Below are positions 39,102 through 48,879 of a DNA stretch of 64,000 nt, piece by piece. Source of the stretch: Armatimonadota bacterium (lineage in GTDB: Bacteria; Armatimonadota; Fimbriimonadia; Fimbriimonadales; Fimbriimonadaceae); the NCBI GenBank assembly GCA_037138755.1, contig JBAXHT010000001.1, positions 1,645,805 to 1,709,804 of the forward strand, read 5' to 3'. Made by a program: the position numbers and the translations under genes. How positions within the stretch are numbered: the stretch's first letter is position 1; each line of letters begins with the position of its first letter. The notes beneath the pieces were generated by a model. That model was not told the DNA's origin. It worked only from the letters and a program-made list of their open reading frames with translations, and ran no database searches.

Positions 39102-41618
39102 TCACTTCCAACGAGGCTCGACGCCCAGCAGATTCTTCACCAGAAAATCCCGCAGCTTCCGCTTTCCATAAGGGTGCCCAACCGCCCCGTGACCCACATT
39201 CGGAATCACGACGAAATCAAAGTCCTTATCCGCCTTGATCAGCGCGTCGATCACCTGATACGTCGAAGCTGGATCCACGTTCGTATCCGCCTCCCCGAGC
39301 AACAGCAACAACTTGCCGCGAAGGTTCTTCGCCAAAGTCCGTCCCGACTGGGCCTCGTAATGCGGCCCAACCAGCCCCATCCACTGCTCGTTCCACCAGA
39401 TCTTGTCCATTCGGTTGTCATAGCAGCCACAATCTGCAACCCCGACCTTATAGAAATCCCCTTGGGTCAACAGCGCATGAAGTGTATTCTGCCCGCCCGC
39501 CGAAGTCCCGTAAATCCCGACCCGAGTCAAGTCCATCTGAGGAATCTCCCGAGCCACCGACTTCATCCAAAGAATCCGGTCCGGGAAGCCAGCGTCCACG
39601 ATGTTCTGATAGCAAACGTCGTGGAACGCCTTGCTCCGATTGCTCGTTCCCATCCCGTCGATGCGAACCACGATGAACCCAAGCTCCGCCATCTGCATCC
39701 CGCCCGCGTTGGTATGGAAGTTCTTCGGAACGTGGCTGCTATGCGGCCCCGCATAAATGTCCTCGACCACCGGATAGCTCTTCGCCGGATCAAAATTTGT
39801 TGGCAGATAAACGTGACCCCAAATGTCCGTCTTCCCGTCCCGCCCTTTCGCGCTGAAGACGCGAGGCATCTGAAAGCCCGCCTTGGTCAGCTCCGAAGCA
39901 TCGGCAACCTCCAAATCCAAAACCTTCTTCCCGGTCAAAGCCGAGCGAACTTCATGGACCGGAGCCAAGTCCGGCCGAGAATACGAATCAAGCAAATAAG
40001 CCCCATCCGGCGAATAAGACACCCGATGATTCCCATTCCCCTCGGTCAGCCGAGTGAACCCGGTTCCATCGAAGTTCACGCGGCAAAAATGAACATTGTA
40101 GGGATCCTGATCCCCGTCCATTCCGCTCGCCTGGAACCAAATCTGCCTCTTATCCTCGTCCACCCGATCCAACGCCCGAACAACCCATTGCCCACGTGTA
40201 ATTGGTCTAAGTCTGGCAGGCGCGTGCATGCTCGGATCGTGTGCGAAATCATAGCTGTAAAGATGGCTCCAACCCGACATCTCACTCTGCCAAATCCCGA
40301 TCTTCGCACCAGGAACGTATTCAAAGAACGATTTCGCAGTCCAGTCGATGAACGTCTTGGAAGTTTCAAGGATTTTGGTATTCCAAGAATGAAATGCTGT
40401 TTGTTCAACTGATTGGACAGAAAGCATTTTCAGGTCCATTCGCTGGTGCCCGCGATAATTCACTCTGTAAATGAACTTAGAATCAGAGATCCATCGTTCT
40501 TTATCAATCTCCCAAATCTCCCTCTTCTTCGAACCCATATCCGGCTGATCTTTCGAAAGCTGCACGTCTCCCAGGGTGTAAGCGCAGATTGTCGGCTGAG
40601 CGATCTTATCTCCTGGCTTCAGATATTGTCGGCTGGTCAACTTGGGTTGAAACTGATCAGGTGGACTTGTCATCACGATGTTCAGAGGATGAGACTCCTC
40701 GGGTTTGACCTGATAAAAGACAACGCTCGTGGAATCTGGTGACCAAAAAACCGGCCCCCGGTAAGCATTCGCCGCCGAGCCATCAGTCGTTAGTTGCTTC
40801 TTTTCTTTCGTCCCAACATCAAAAAGGTTCGCCTGGTTGTCAGTAAACGTAATCCGCCACTTTCCGTCCGGCGATTCGTTCTGCGGCCGCTGCCGAGCCG
40901 GAGTAAACGGAACCCGCTTTCCATCCAAAAACGCCGTTGACCCATTTCGATCTGGCTTATATGTCGCTAATTTGGTCCCATCCATCCGAGTCACGCACCA
41001 AAAGTGCGTCACCGAAGTCTGAATCGACCACTCCTTCCCCGGTTGCAAGGTCTGGTACTCCCGCAGAACCCCGTCGTCTTGAATCCAATGAATCTTCAGC
41101 GGCTCCGCCGAGTCGTTGCGAAACGTGATCGAAGTCTGATCCCCGCCCCCTCCGCTCTCGGGAACCTCCTCCGGCGCATAAGCCTTCAATCCCCCAACAA
41201 CCGGGTCACGACCTTTGCGAACCTCAAACGTCTTCAGGTTCACCTGATAAGCGTCATCCAGCGTGAACGTCACCGCAGAGGCATCATCACTAAACGAGGC
41301 CTTCGGCGGCAACTGAGTAGGATCAACCGGCTTTCCCGCTGCCTTGCTCAAAGCCAGCGCCACCGCCCGATGATCAAACGCTAGTGCCTTCTTACCCGCG
41401 GCCGCATCCACCAAAACAAACTCCGACTTCCCCGCCGGAAGCTGACGCACATACCAAGCCTTCCCGCCCTTCAGCCAGTTCAGCGTCAGCCGCTCATTCA
41501 GAACCTTCCCCGAAAACCGCTGCCCAAAAGAATCCGCCCGAGCATAATCCGCCGCCGACCCCTGCGAATATGCCAGGGCAGGGAAGGCAACAAGAAGCAA
41601 AACGAAACGCCGAATCAT
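39102..41618 (-). CDS. S9 prolyl oligopeptidase/DPP-IV-like peptidase with VHL-beta-like insert
   Basis: This is an 838-residue secreted enzyme from ATG 41618 (signal peptide MIRRFVLLLVAFPALAYSQ). After an N-terminal propeller blade, residues 160-235 resemble the beta domain of pVHL: SITFRNDSAEPLKIHW, EYQTLQPG, THFWCV. The hydroxyproline-contact residues W88, Y98, H115 and W117 of human pVHL align with W178, Y188, H205 and W207, and S111 with T201. A DPP-IV-type propeller (to about 575) and an alpha/beta hydrolase follow, with Ser705 (GTSAGG), Asp777 (GEADTN) and His809 (NVGHGA). It would cleave after proline or hydroxyproline. TGTAAT is 6 nt before the ATG. Confidence 0.9.
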   Translation of the reverse strand: MIRRFVLLLVAFPALAYSQGSAADYARADSFGQRFSGKVLNERLTLNWLKGGKAWYVRQLPAGKSEFVLVDAAAGKKALAFDHRAVALALSKAAGKPVDPTQLPPKASFSDDASAVTFTLDDAYQVNLKTFEVRKGRDPVVGGLKAYAPEEVPESGGGGDQTSITFRNDSAEPLKIHWIQDDGVLREYQTLQPGKEWSIQTSVTHFWCVTRMDGTKLATYKPDRNGSTAFLDGKRVPFTPARQRPQNESPDGKWRITFTDNQANLFDVGTKEKKQLTTDGSAANAYRGPVFWSPDSTSVVFYQVKPEESHPLNIVMTSPPDQFQPKLTSRQYLKPGDKIAQPTICAYTLGDVQLSKDQPDMGSKKREIWEIDKERWISDSKFIYRVNYRGHQRMDLKMLSVQSVEQTAFHSWNTKILETSKTFIDWTAKSFFEYVPGAKIGIWQSEMSGWSHLYSYDFAHDPSMHAPARLRPITRGQWVVRALDRVDEDKRQIWFQASGMDGDQDPYNVHFCRVNFDGTGFTRLTEGNGNHRVSYSPDGAYLLDSYSRPDLAPVHEVRSALTGKKVLDLEVADASELTKAGFQMPRVFSAKGRDGKTDIWGHVYLPTNFDPAKSYPVVEDIYAGPHSSHVPKNFHTNAGGMQMAELGFIVVRIDGMGTSNRSKAFHDVCYQNIVDAGFPDRILWMKSVAREIPQMDLTRVGIYGTSAGGQNTLHALLTQGDFYKVGVADCGCYDNRMDKIWWNEQWMGLVGPHYEAQSGRTLAKNLRGKLLLLLGEADTNVDPASTYQVIDALIKADKDFDFVVIPNVGHGAVGHPYGKRKLRDFLVKNLLGVEPRWK

Positions 41619-41728
41619 CTCCGTATTACACCTGAACAAGGTGAGCGTCAATGTGGAGTGCGCGAAGCAATTCGCGCTTTAGCTTGGCAAGTCGAGTGCT
41701 TCGAATCAAGCCGTGATACAGTTAGATG

Positions 41729-42184
41729 ATGGCGTGGCTCAAGCGACTGTGGATTCCAATTGCCATGATCGCCTTCATTTTAGGCGCCGCCCTCCTACTC
41801 TCCGCCGCTCATCCCTTCCAACTCCTCGCCGATCACTACAACCGACCAGCCCTCCCACCCCAACCGTTCGATGTCAACAAGTGGCCGAAGAAACCCTACA
41901 TCGAACGACAACTCCCCATCCGGCAGTCAATGTCCGACTCCATCCAAAAAGAGTTCAAACCTGGCCTCACCCGCCACGAAATCGAACAAAAACTCGGCCC
42001 ACCCGACAGAACCGAAACGGATCAAGAGCTGATGACTGGAAACGAGCGAGGACTCGGCTTCGCCAAGGGAGACACCGCCATTAGTTACATAGTCCTCCAA
42101 GACTTCGCCAGCGGCCCCTTCACCCTCTGTTTTGTTTTCGATAAGAGCAGTCGCCTGAAGAAGGTTTTCTACCGTTGGGGATAG
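41729..42184 (+). CDS. Small membrane-anchored protein with a BamE/SmpA-like motif
   Basis: This is a 151-residue protein with one N-terminal helix (LWIPIAMIAFILGAALLLSAA). Near residue 80 'FKPGLTRHEIEQKLGPPDRTE' matches the F.pGmtr..V...lG.P pattern of the SmpA/BamE fold. The C-terminal half 'SGPFTLCFVFDKSSRLKKVFYRWG' fits the second strand pair. The second of two adjacent ATGs (41729) is chosen because TACAGT lies exactly 6 nt before it. Starting one codon earlier is possible. Function unknown. Confidence 0.65.
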   Translation: MAWLKRLWIPIAMIAFILGAALLLSAAHPFQLLADHYNRPALPPQPFDVNKWPKKPYIERQLPIRQSMSDSIQKEFKPGLTRHEIEQKLGPPDRTETDQELMTGNERGLGFAKGDTAISYIVLQDFASGPFTLCFVFDKSSRLKKVFYRWG

Positions 42185-42217
42185 GTTCGATTCGAATCCG
42201 TCGTACAATTCTGACCA

Positions 42218-42790
42218 GTGATCATTGTCGCACTCATGGTCCCGTTCATTATCCAACTCCGGAGAGAGACCGAATCCGTGCGAATCCCCTTCAATGGTGT
42301 CAACCTTGAACTCTCGACAACGTGCCGCGCCATTCCGCCAACGGACGTTCCAATCCAAAGTGCGTATGCCAAGTTCGACGCCAAAGATAGTGCGGAGCTC
42401 GAATTTGGCGACCGGGCTTCGATGCTCGATGGAGGCTCCATGTTCTTGGTTGATGTTCTCACCAGCCTCTCCGTGAGCTACAAAGGCTTCAAAGGCACCT
42501 ACGAGAACCTTGAATACGAGGGCTGGATGCCAACCCCAAACCATTGCAACGAAGGATCACCGCTTAGCGAACAGATTCCCGGACGCTATGGCGTGGCCCT
42601 CAGCAAAGATCAGAAGACCTTGGCACTCGCAATGAATGTGGGAGACGGAGGAGTCGGAGCCGAATTCGTGATGATTCTAACGAACAGCAAAGCCACGCTC
42701 TACAAGTTTGATAGCGGGGATCCACGACCGAACTTACAACCTTGGGCAGAGAAGTGCCTCGCTGACTACCTCAAAGGTGCGCCGCGATGA
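42218..42790 (+). CDS. Hypothetical protein
   Basis: This is a 190-residue protein from GTG 42218, with an uncharged hydrophobic opening (MIIVALMVPFIIQL) that may anchor or export it. The body alternates strands and loops (RIPFNGVNLELSTTCRAIPP, SVSYKGFKGTYENLEYEGWMPTPN) and is not recognised. TACAAT lies 8 nt upstream. Its stop overlaps the next start by 4 bases. Confidence 0.65.
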   Translation: MIIVALMVPFIIQLRRETESVRIPFNGVNLELSTTCRAIPPTDVPIQSAYAKFDAKDSAELEFGDRASMLDGGSMFLVDVLTSLSVSYKGFKGTYENLEYEGWMPTPNHCNEGSPLSEQIPGRYGVALSKDQKTLALAMNVGDGGVGAEFVMILTNSKATLYKFDSGDPRPNLQPWAEKCLADYLKGAPR

Positions 42791-43257
42791 TCCTCGCCCT
42801 CCTGCTCCAGTCCAACCTCGCCACCGCCTGGCCAGATCTGCCGAATCCAACCGCTTGCTGGAGCGATGGGACACATTACAAACTCGTCCTCGCCCCAACC
42901 CACATCCAAGGCGAACCCCACCTCCTCAAGCTCCGCATCCAAAAATGCGGAAGAAAGACCAAAACAATCATCATCGACGACTCTCCTGGCTACTACGAAC
43001 AACTCGCCATCTGCCCCCGCCCCGGCGGAGTCCTCATCGCCGGAGCTCCCTGGCGTAACGTCCGATTCTGGGCAGTCGATCGAGCAAGGCAACTCTGGAC
43101 AATCCCTCTCATGCTTTCCAGCGATGAGGGGCTAATAGGCGTCAATAAACAGGGGATTGTCTACCTTGAGTCGGAACGGCGACAGGACTCCACAGAGATT
43201 TTCCGATTGAGAGTCTTCAGCGCGAAAAAGCTTGACCTAGTCGATTACCAACCCTAA
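42787..43257 (+). CDS. Hypothetical exported protein
   Basis: This is a 156-residue protein with a short hydrophobic start (MILALLLQSNLATAWP). The ATG lies inside the previous stop codon region (ATGA), so it is co-translated with the preceding hypothetical. The strand-rich body (HLLKLRIQKCGRKTKTIIIDD, VLIAGAPWRNVRFWAVD) might be half of a propeller or lipocalin-like fold. No family recognised. Confidence 0.6.
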   Translation: MILALLLQSNLATAWPDLPNPTACWSDGTHYKLVLAPTHIQGEPHLLKLRIQKCGRKTKTIIIDDSPGYYEQLAICPRPGGVLIAGAPWRNVRFWAVDRARQLWTIPLMLSSDEGLIGVNKQGIVYLESERRQDSTEIFRLRVFSAKKLDLVDYQP

Positions 43258-43292
43258 CAGATTTTTAACCCGACGACAGTAGCGAAAAGAAG

Positions 43293-44273
43293 TTACCGCC
43301 CAAACAACCCCGACGCCCCCGGAACCTTCGCGATAGTCGCGTTCCGAGCGTCCATGTCCCCCTTCGCATCCCCCAGGAAGCAAACAATCACGACAAATCG
43401 CCCGGAATCATCCCGAGCAATCCCCACGTCGTTTGTCGCCACCGCCATCCCGTTCCAGGTTCCCGAGGAGCCCGTCTTGTGACCAAACTTCCAGGGAGCG
43501 GGAACGCTATTCGCGAGCCGCTCGGGATAGGTCTGAGTGCCTTCCATCACCTTCAAAAGCTCCTCCGTCGAACTCTTGCTCAGCAGCTTGCCCGTCGCCA
43601 GCTTCACGAGCAAATACCCAAATCCCCGAGGCGTCGCCGTGTCGCGCGGGTCGGCCATGTATCGCTTCTGTGCTGCTGTCCGAGCCTTTGGCGACATGGC
43701 GGCGACCTCCTTATCATAAACACCCTCGACCCGAAACGAAGGCTTCCACTTCACCCCAACCGTCTCGCATTGCAAGATCCGCTCCGTCCGATCCACGCGA
43801 ACCCCTGTGATCCCCTTCCGGCGCAAAAACGACTGAACGACCCCAATTCCTCCGAGCTTATCGACTAACACATCCACTGCCATCGAATCGCTCTGCTGAA
43901 CCGCGAGCTCAATCAACTCGCGAACCGTCACAACCGTCGTTTTCCCCGGTCCAACCCGCGCCGCCAGTGGCTGATGGCTCATCGACATATCCTCGTACCC
44001 CACAGTGAACTTAGTCGCCAAACTCAGCTTTCCCCGATCAATGGCATCAAACGCCGCCATCGCAGCCACCAGCTTCATCACGCTCTGGAGCGAGAACCTT
44101 TCGTCAGGACGGCTCGCAACCACCCGCTTCCCATCGGTAACGAATGCGCCGAGACGGCCAGATGTTGCAGCATCCAGTTGGGCAAGGCTCGGTGAGGATT
44201 TCTGAGTCGTGACTAGCGTCGCGAGGAGGTAACTGGCAAGCATCTCAATCGGTAGCTTACGAGCTTTTTTCAC
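43293..44273 (-). CDS. Class A beta-lactamase-like serine hydrolase
   Basis: This is a protein of about 326 residues. GTG 44273 gives a basic start (KKARK) before a hydrophobic stretch (MLASYLLATLVTT); ATG 44243 is an alternative. The class A motifs are the Ser-x-x-Lys in FSLQSVMKLVAAM, an SDN box that reads SDS (VQQSDSMAVD), an omega-loop Glu (DRTERILQ) and KTG in GHKTGSSGTW. The Asn-to-Ser change in SDN occurs in some active class A enzymes. Whether it gives resistance or acts on peptidoglycan is not known. It diverges from gltB. Confidence 0.85.
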   Translation of the reverse strand: MKKARKLPIEMLASYLLATLVTTQKSSPSLAQLDAATSGRLGAFVTDGKRVVASRPDERFSLQSVMKLVAAMAAFDAIDRGKLSLATKFTVGYEDMSMSHQPLAARVGPGKTTVVTVRELIELAVQQSDSMAVDVLVDKLGGIGVVQSFLRRKGITGVRVDRTERILQCETVGVKWKPSFRVEGVYDKEVAAMSPKARTAAQKRYMADPRDTATPRGFGYLLVKLATGKLLSKSSTEELLKVMEGTQTYPERLANSVPAPWKFGHKTGSSGTWNGMAVATNDVGIARDDSGRFVVIVCFLGDAKGDMDARNATIAKVPGASGLFGR

Positions 44274-44373
44274 GAGAGGATTCACAAAATCCCAATCTTG
44301 CTGTAGAATGCTAATCCCGGCGTAGCGATGTTGCCTTCCGGTCCCGCAAAGAGTGCGGACGTTAGGCACAGTC

Positions 44374-47300
44374 ATGTATCAGGTAGAGCGCAATGGTCGG
44401 ATGATTCTGGAAGCAGATGCCTGCGGAATCGGTTTTCTCGCTTCGCGAAAGGGCGTCGCCCAAAGGCGCGTCGTCGAACAAGCAATCGAGCTAACCAAGA
44501 ACTTTGACCACCGGGGGGCGCCCGGCCACGGCTCCGGATTCCAAATCGACATCCCCTGGGGCCTCCTGCTCGACCGCTTCAAGGACCACACCAAGCTCGT
44601 CGCCCAACACGACGTCGCCCTCGGAATGTTCTTCCTCCCGTTCGACAGCAAGGTCCGCCAAAAGTGTATCGAAGAAGTCGAGCGCATCTCCGCGTTGGCC
44701 GGGGTGAGGGTCCTCGACTGGAAAGACGTCCCGGTCAATCCGTCCGCGTTGCCGGAAGGCTCGTCCGCCCTCCGAACCCTCCCCAGAGTCCGCCAAGCCC
44801 TCTTCAAGCGCCCCGACAACATGAGCGAGGAAGGCTGGTTCGCCTGCCGTTACCTCCTCCGTCTTGCGCTCGACGAAGCCATCACTGCCTTCGCCGGAGA
44901 CGAATTCTCAATCTGCTCGCTCTCCAATCGAACCGTCGTCTACAAGGGCCTCTGCGACCTCTCCCGAATCGCCGACTTCTACACCGACCTCCAAAACGAC
45001 GACTTCAAGAGCCGCTACGTCCTTTTCCACAGCCGCTACTGCACCAACACCACCACCGCCTGGCGACGCGCCCAGCCGTTCTGGTCCATCGCTCACAACG
45101 GCGAAATTTCGACGATCAACGGAAACGTCGCTTGGATGCAAGCCATCGGCAAAGACCTCGTCCGCAACCTCGTCGAGCGTTTCCCTTCGCTAGACACCCT
45201 TTCCCAACTGGTCAACTCCATCGTCTGTCCTCGAGGCTCTGACACCGCGAATCTTGACGACATGATGATCGCCCTCCTGGCGGGCGGAATGAGCTTTGAG
45301 CAAGCCATGCTTGGTCTTCTCCCGTCTGCGGAATCGGTGCTTGCTCAGGACGATCCGCTCAGAGATTTCTACAAAGCCGCCCGTGTTTATCTCGGAGCCT
45401 GTGATGGCCCTGCCGCCCTCGTGGGCTGCGACGGAGACGTCGCCGTAGCCCACCTCGACCGCAACGGTCTTCGTCCGCTCTGGGCGCAAGTCTCCAAAGA
45501 CTTCGTCCTCGCCGTCTCCGAGCTCACCGGCACGATCGACATCGGCGAAATCGAGGAGCAACGCGTCCTCGGCCCCGGCGAAACCGTGCTCATCAACCTC
45601 AACAACGGCCGGGTCTCGATGGACGAAAAGGTCCGCGAAGAAGTCGCCCGTGAGCCCTTCCCATCCCCGGTCGCCCGAATCGCCCAAGCCAGCGCCGTCG
45701 AGCCAACGGAAAAACCAACCAAAGAAGACCTTCTCAGCTACCAACTCGCCTTCGGAATGACCAAGGAAGACATCGAAGTCCTCCTCGAACCAATGTCCAA
45801 AACCGGCAAACCTCCGCTGGGGGCAATGGGAGACGATACGCCAATGGCGGCGATGCTCGACACCCTCCCCCGGCGGATCGAAGACCACTTCAAGCTCCGC
45901 TTCGCCCAAGAAACCAGCCCCCCGATCGACCCCATTCGCGACGCTTGGGTATTCGACACCACAATCACCCTCGGCGACCGCTCTGGTCTCTGGCGAACCG
46001 CCTACGGCCGCCTCTACTCGTTTGACAATCCGATCCTGAGCTCAGGAGAAGTAAATTGGCTCAAAGTCCAGCCATCGGTCGCCAAAATCTCCCTCCTAGT
46101 CTCCTTCGGCGACGATCTCGAAGACGCGATGGACAAGAAGCTCAAGGAAGCAATGGAAGCCGCAGAAGGCACCAACGTCCTCCTCATCACCGACGTTGCT
46201 CCCACCCACAACCAAATCGCCCTCTCCTCGCTGAGATTTGTCTCGCGACTTCACTCAATGCTCGTCGAGCAGGGGCTGCGCCACCGCGTCGGCCTCGCCG
46301 CCGAAGTCGGAATCTGGGACGTCCACCACTGCGCCCTCCACATCTCCCTCGGCGTCGATGCGATCTCCCCTTGGCTCGGCATCGCATCGGTCGAGGACGA
46401 ACCCAAGTACCTCAAAGCCCTCCGCTCCGGCCTCCTCGAAGCCCAATCCATGATGGGCGTCACCCCCGCCGCCGCCTACACCGGGGCGCGGCTCATCGAG
46501 GCCATCGGTCTCTCGTTCGAGTTCCTCAACAAGGAGTTCCCCGGAGTCCCTGGCCACATCTCCGGGATCGGAGCCAACATCCTCAACTCCGAATGGCGGC
46601 AATTCCACCTTAACGCCTTCGATCCCGAAGCCGCCCTTGTGGACGCCGGTGAATTCCGCCACACCCGCGACGGCCGCAAGCACGCCAACAACGCCGAAAT
46701 CGTCCGCTCGCTCCAAAGCGCCAGCGGCTACTCGAAGAAGATCCACGAACACAAGCCGGGTACCTATGAGGCGTACCAGTCGTACTCCACCTTGGTTTCA
46801 AACCGCACCCCGCTCAACCTCCTCGACCTCGTCCAGATCAAAAAGGGCGACGCCGTACCCGTCGACGAAGTCGATTCAATCGAATCCATCGTCTGGCGCT
46901 TCATGGCCCCCGGCATGAGCGAAGGCGCCCTCAGCGAACCCGCCCACCGAACTGTCGCCCGCGCCTTCAACATCCTCTTCCGCCACGCCCGCCTCAAAGG
47001 CAACTTCCAAGGCGTCGGCCCTATCGCAAACTCCGGCGAAGGCGGATTCGATAAGACAAGAATCAAACGACCCGACGGCAACCGTTCCGTCCAGTACGCT
47101 GGCGGCCGATTCACAATCACCCCCATGACCGCCGCCTGCGCCGACGAAGCCGAGGTCAAATTTGCCCAAGGCGCCAAGCCCGGCAAAGGCGGCCAACTTC
47201 CCGGCAAAAAGGTCTCGCCAACGGTCGCCCTCAGACGAGGCTGCGAACCCGGCTACGAACTTGTCAGCCCTCCCATCAACCACAACCTCTACTCCATCGA

Positions 47301-48828
47301 GGACGTCAAGCTGATGGTCGAAAGCTGGCGATTCCTCAATCCCAAAGTCAACTGCGCCCTCAAGTTCGTCGCCACCACCGGAATCGAAATGGTCGCCGTT
47401 GGCGGAGTCAATACCGGCGCAAACCGAATCCACATCAGCGACGGCTGCGGCGGAACTGGTGCCGCCAAACGAGTTGACCAAAAGCACGCCGGACTCCCTG
47501 CCGCCGCCGTCCTCGGCTCGGTCCACGACATGCTCATCGAGGAGGGCGTGCGCCACCTCGTCGAAGTCTCCGCCGACGGCGGAGTCCAGAACGGCGAGCA
47601 AGTCCTCAAACTCTTCCTCCTCGGCGCCGACAAAGTCGGATTCGGAACCTCGCTCCTCGTTGCGATCGGCTGTTCCATGCTGCGAAAGTGCCACCTCAGC
47701 GGAATCGATCCAACCGATCCGAACGGAAAGAGAAGACTCGGCTGCACCCCCGGAGTCGCAACCCAGGACCCCGAGTTCATCGCCCGTTTCAGCGGCAAAG
47801 CCAAGCACATCGCCCGCTACCTCACCTTCATCGCTCAAGAAGTCCGCGAGCGAATGGCCGAAGCCGGAATCCGCCACCTCGACGACGTCATCGGCAACCG
47901 AAACTTCCTCGAATCGAAACCCGGGATCACCGGCAAAGCTGCCCTCCTCGACCTCGCCGCCCTCACCGGAGCCCCCGGCGAGCATTGCGAATGGCGCGAC
48001 TACCGCGCCCAAACCGAAGCCAACATGCCCAAGCATCGCCGTCAAGAGCTTGACGCGGTGACCTACATGTTCGACAAGGGCAAGAGCATCGAGATCGACG
48101 AAATGCTCACCAACGCCGACCGCTGCGTCGGAGTCGGCGCCGCCGGAATGATCGCTCGCAAACACGGCGACCAAGGCCTCCCCAAAGGCCCACTGCTATT
48201 CATCCACCGAGGCTCCGCCGGACACTACTATGCGGCCTACTCGCTCCCCGGAATGGAGTTCCACCTCCGAGGAAACATCGCCGACTCCGCCTTCACTGCC
48301 GCCTATGGCGGGCTCCTTGTCGTTTCCCCGCCCCGACGAAGAACCGGTCTCTCCCTCGTCGGCTCATGCTTCGGTTACGGAGCCCGGGGCGGAGAAGCCT
48401 TCATCGCCGGCCGCGCCGGAAACCGATTCGGAATCTGCCTCCGCAAGAACCATGAAGGCGGCTCGCCCACGCTCGTCGTCGAAGGCGTTGGCGCCAACGC
48501 CTTCCAATACATGACCGGGGGCACCGCCCTCGTCCTCGGCTCAACCGGCCCCAACCTCGGCTCCGGGATGAGCGGCGGAACTGTGTACCTCCTCGACCCA
48601 ACCCCCGAAAGCCTCAACCAAGACTACGTCGGCCTCAACGAACCAACCGCCGAAGACACCATCAAAATCAAACAGCTCCTCGAAACCCACTTCAAGCAAA
48701 CCGAAAGTGCCGTCGCCGAGAAGCTTCTAGTAAACTTCGACCTGAGCCGTTTCAAAGTCGTGAAGACCAATCTGGTGCCCGAATGGCTCCCAGAATGGTC
48801 CCAAGAACGAACGGCTCAAGTTCTCTGA
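44374..48828 (+). CDS. gltB: Glutamate synthase large subunit with an enlarged Fe-S cysteine loop
   Basis: This is a protein of about 1,484 residues from ATG 44374. The short propeptide is followed by the glutaminase nucleophile in EADACGIGFLA. Glutamine amidotransferase, central, FMN and GXGXG domains follow in order (for example GADKVGFGTSLLVAIGC, and the C-terminal GGTALVLGSTGPNLGSGMSGG). It makes glutamate from glutamine and 2-oxoglutarate. The 3Fe-4S cysteines are present, but the second and third are 17 residues apart (KCHLSGIDPTDPNGKRRLGC) instead of the usual 4. No gltD lies nearby. The upstream GTG 44353 is less likely. The TAGAAT near 44314 may be its promoter. Confidence 0.95.
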   Translation: MYQVERNGRMILEADACGIGFLASRKGVAQRRVVEQAIELTKNFDHRGAPGHGSGFQIDIPWGLLLDRFKDHTKLVAQHDVALGMFFLPFDSKVRQKCIEEVERISALAGVRVLDWKDVPVNPSALPEGSSALRTLPRVRQALFKRPDNMSEEGWFACRYLLRLALDEAITAFAGDEFSICSLSNRTVVYKGLCDLSRIADFYTDLQNDDFKSRYVLFHSRYCTNTTTAWRRAQPFWSIAHNGEISTINGNVAWMQAIGKDLVRNLVERFPSLDTLSQLVNSIVCPRGSDTANLDDMMIALLAGGMSFEQAMLGLLPSAESVLAQDDPLRDFYKAARVYLGACDGPAALVGCDGDVAVAHLDRNGLRPLWAQVSKDFVLAVSELTGTIDIGEIEEQRVLGPGETVLINLNNGRVSMDEKVREEVAREPFPSPVARIAQASAVEPTEKPTKEDLLSYQLAFGMTKEDIEVLLEPMSKTGKPPLGAMGDDTPMAAMLDTLPRRIEDHFKLRFAQETSPPIDPIRDAWVFDTTITLGDRSGLWRTAYGRLYSFDNPILSSGEVNWLKVQPSVAKISLLVSFGDDLEDAMDKKLKEAMEAAEGTNVLLITDVAPTHNQIALSSLRFVSRLHSMLVEQGLRHRVGLAAEVGIWDVHHCALHISLGVDAISPWLGIASVEDEPKYLKALRSGLLEAQSMMGVTPAAAYTGARLIEAIGLSFEFLNKEFPGVPGHISGIGANILNSEWRQFHLNAFDPEAALVDAGEFRHTRDGRKHANNAEIVRSLQSASGYSKKIHEHKPGTYEAYQSYSTLVSNRTPLNLLDLVQIKKGDAVPVDEVDSIESIVWRFMAPGMSEGALSEPAHRTVARAFNILFRHARLKGNFQGVGPIANSGEGGFDKTRIKRPDGNRSVQYAGGRFTITPMTAACADEAEVKFAQGAKPGKGGQLPGKKVSPTVALRRGCEPGYELVSPPINHNLYSIEDVKLMVESWRFLNPKVNCALKFVATTGIEMVAVGGVNTGANRIHISDGCGGTGAAKRVDQKHAGLPAAAVLGSVHDMLIEEGVRHLVEVSADGGVQNGEQVLKLFLLGADKVGFGTSLLVAIGCSMLRKCHLSGIDPTDPNGKRRLGCTPGVATQDPEFIARFSGKAKHIARYLTFIAQEVRERMAEAGIRHLDDVIGNRNFLESKPGITGKAALLDLAALTGAPGEHCEWRDYRAQTEANMPKHRRQELDAVTYMFDKGKSIEIDEMLTNADRCVGVGAAGMIARKHGDQGLPKGPLLFIHRGSAGHYYAAYSLPGMEFHLRGNIADSAFTAAYGGLLVVSPPRRRTGLSLVGSCFGYGARGGEAFIAGRAGNRFGICLRKNHEGGSPTLVVEGVGANAFQYMTGGTALVLGSTGPNLGSGMSGGTVYLLDPTPESLNQDYVGLNEPTAEDTIKIKQLLETHFKQTESAVAEKLLVNFDLSRFKVVKTNLVPEWLPEWSQERTAQVL

Positions 48829-48879
48829 CTCAGCACCATTGCATAACCAAAGCCGAACGGCTATGCTTACAATGCAATG

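Noticed and set aside
39174-40412. 412-residue frame antisense to the S9 peptidase
   Set aside because: Same shadow pattern (Arg/Pro/Ile-rich), opposite the catalytic domain of a clear peptidase.
46876-48174. 432-residue frame antisense to gltB
   Set aside because: Long antisense open frame caused by GC-biased third positions; Asp/Gly/Val-rich translation with no family resemblance.
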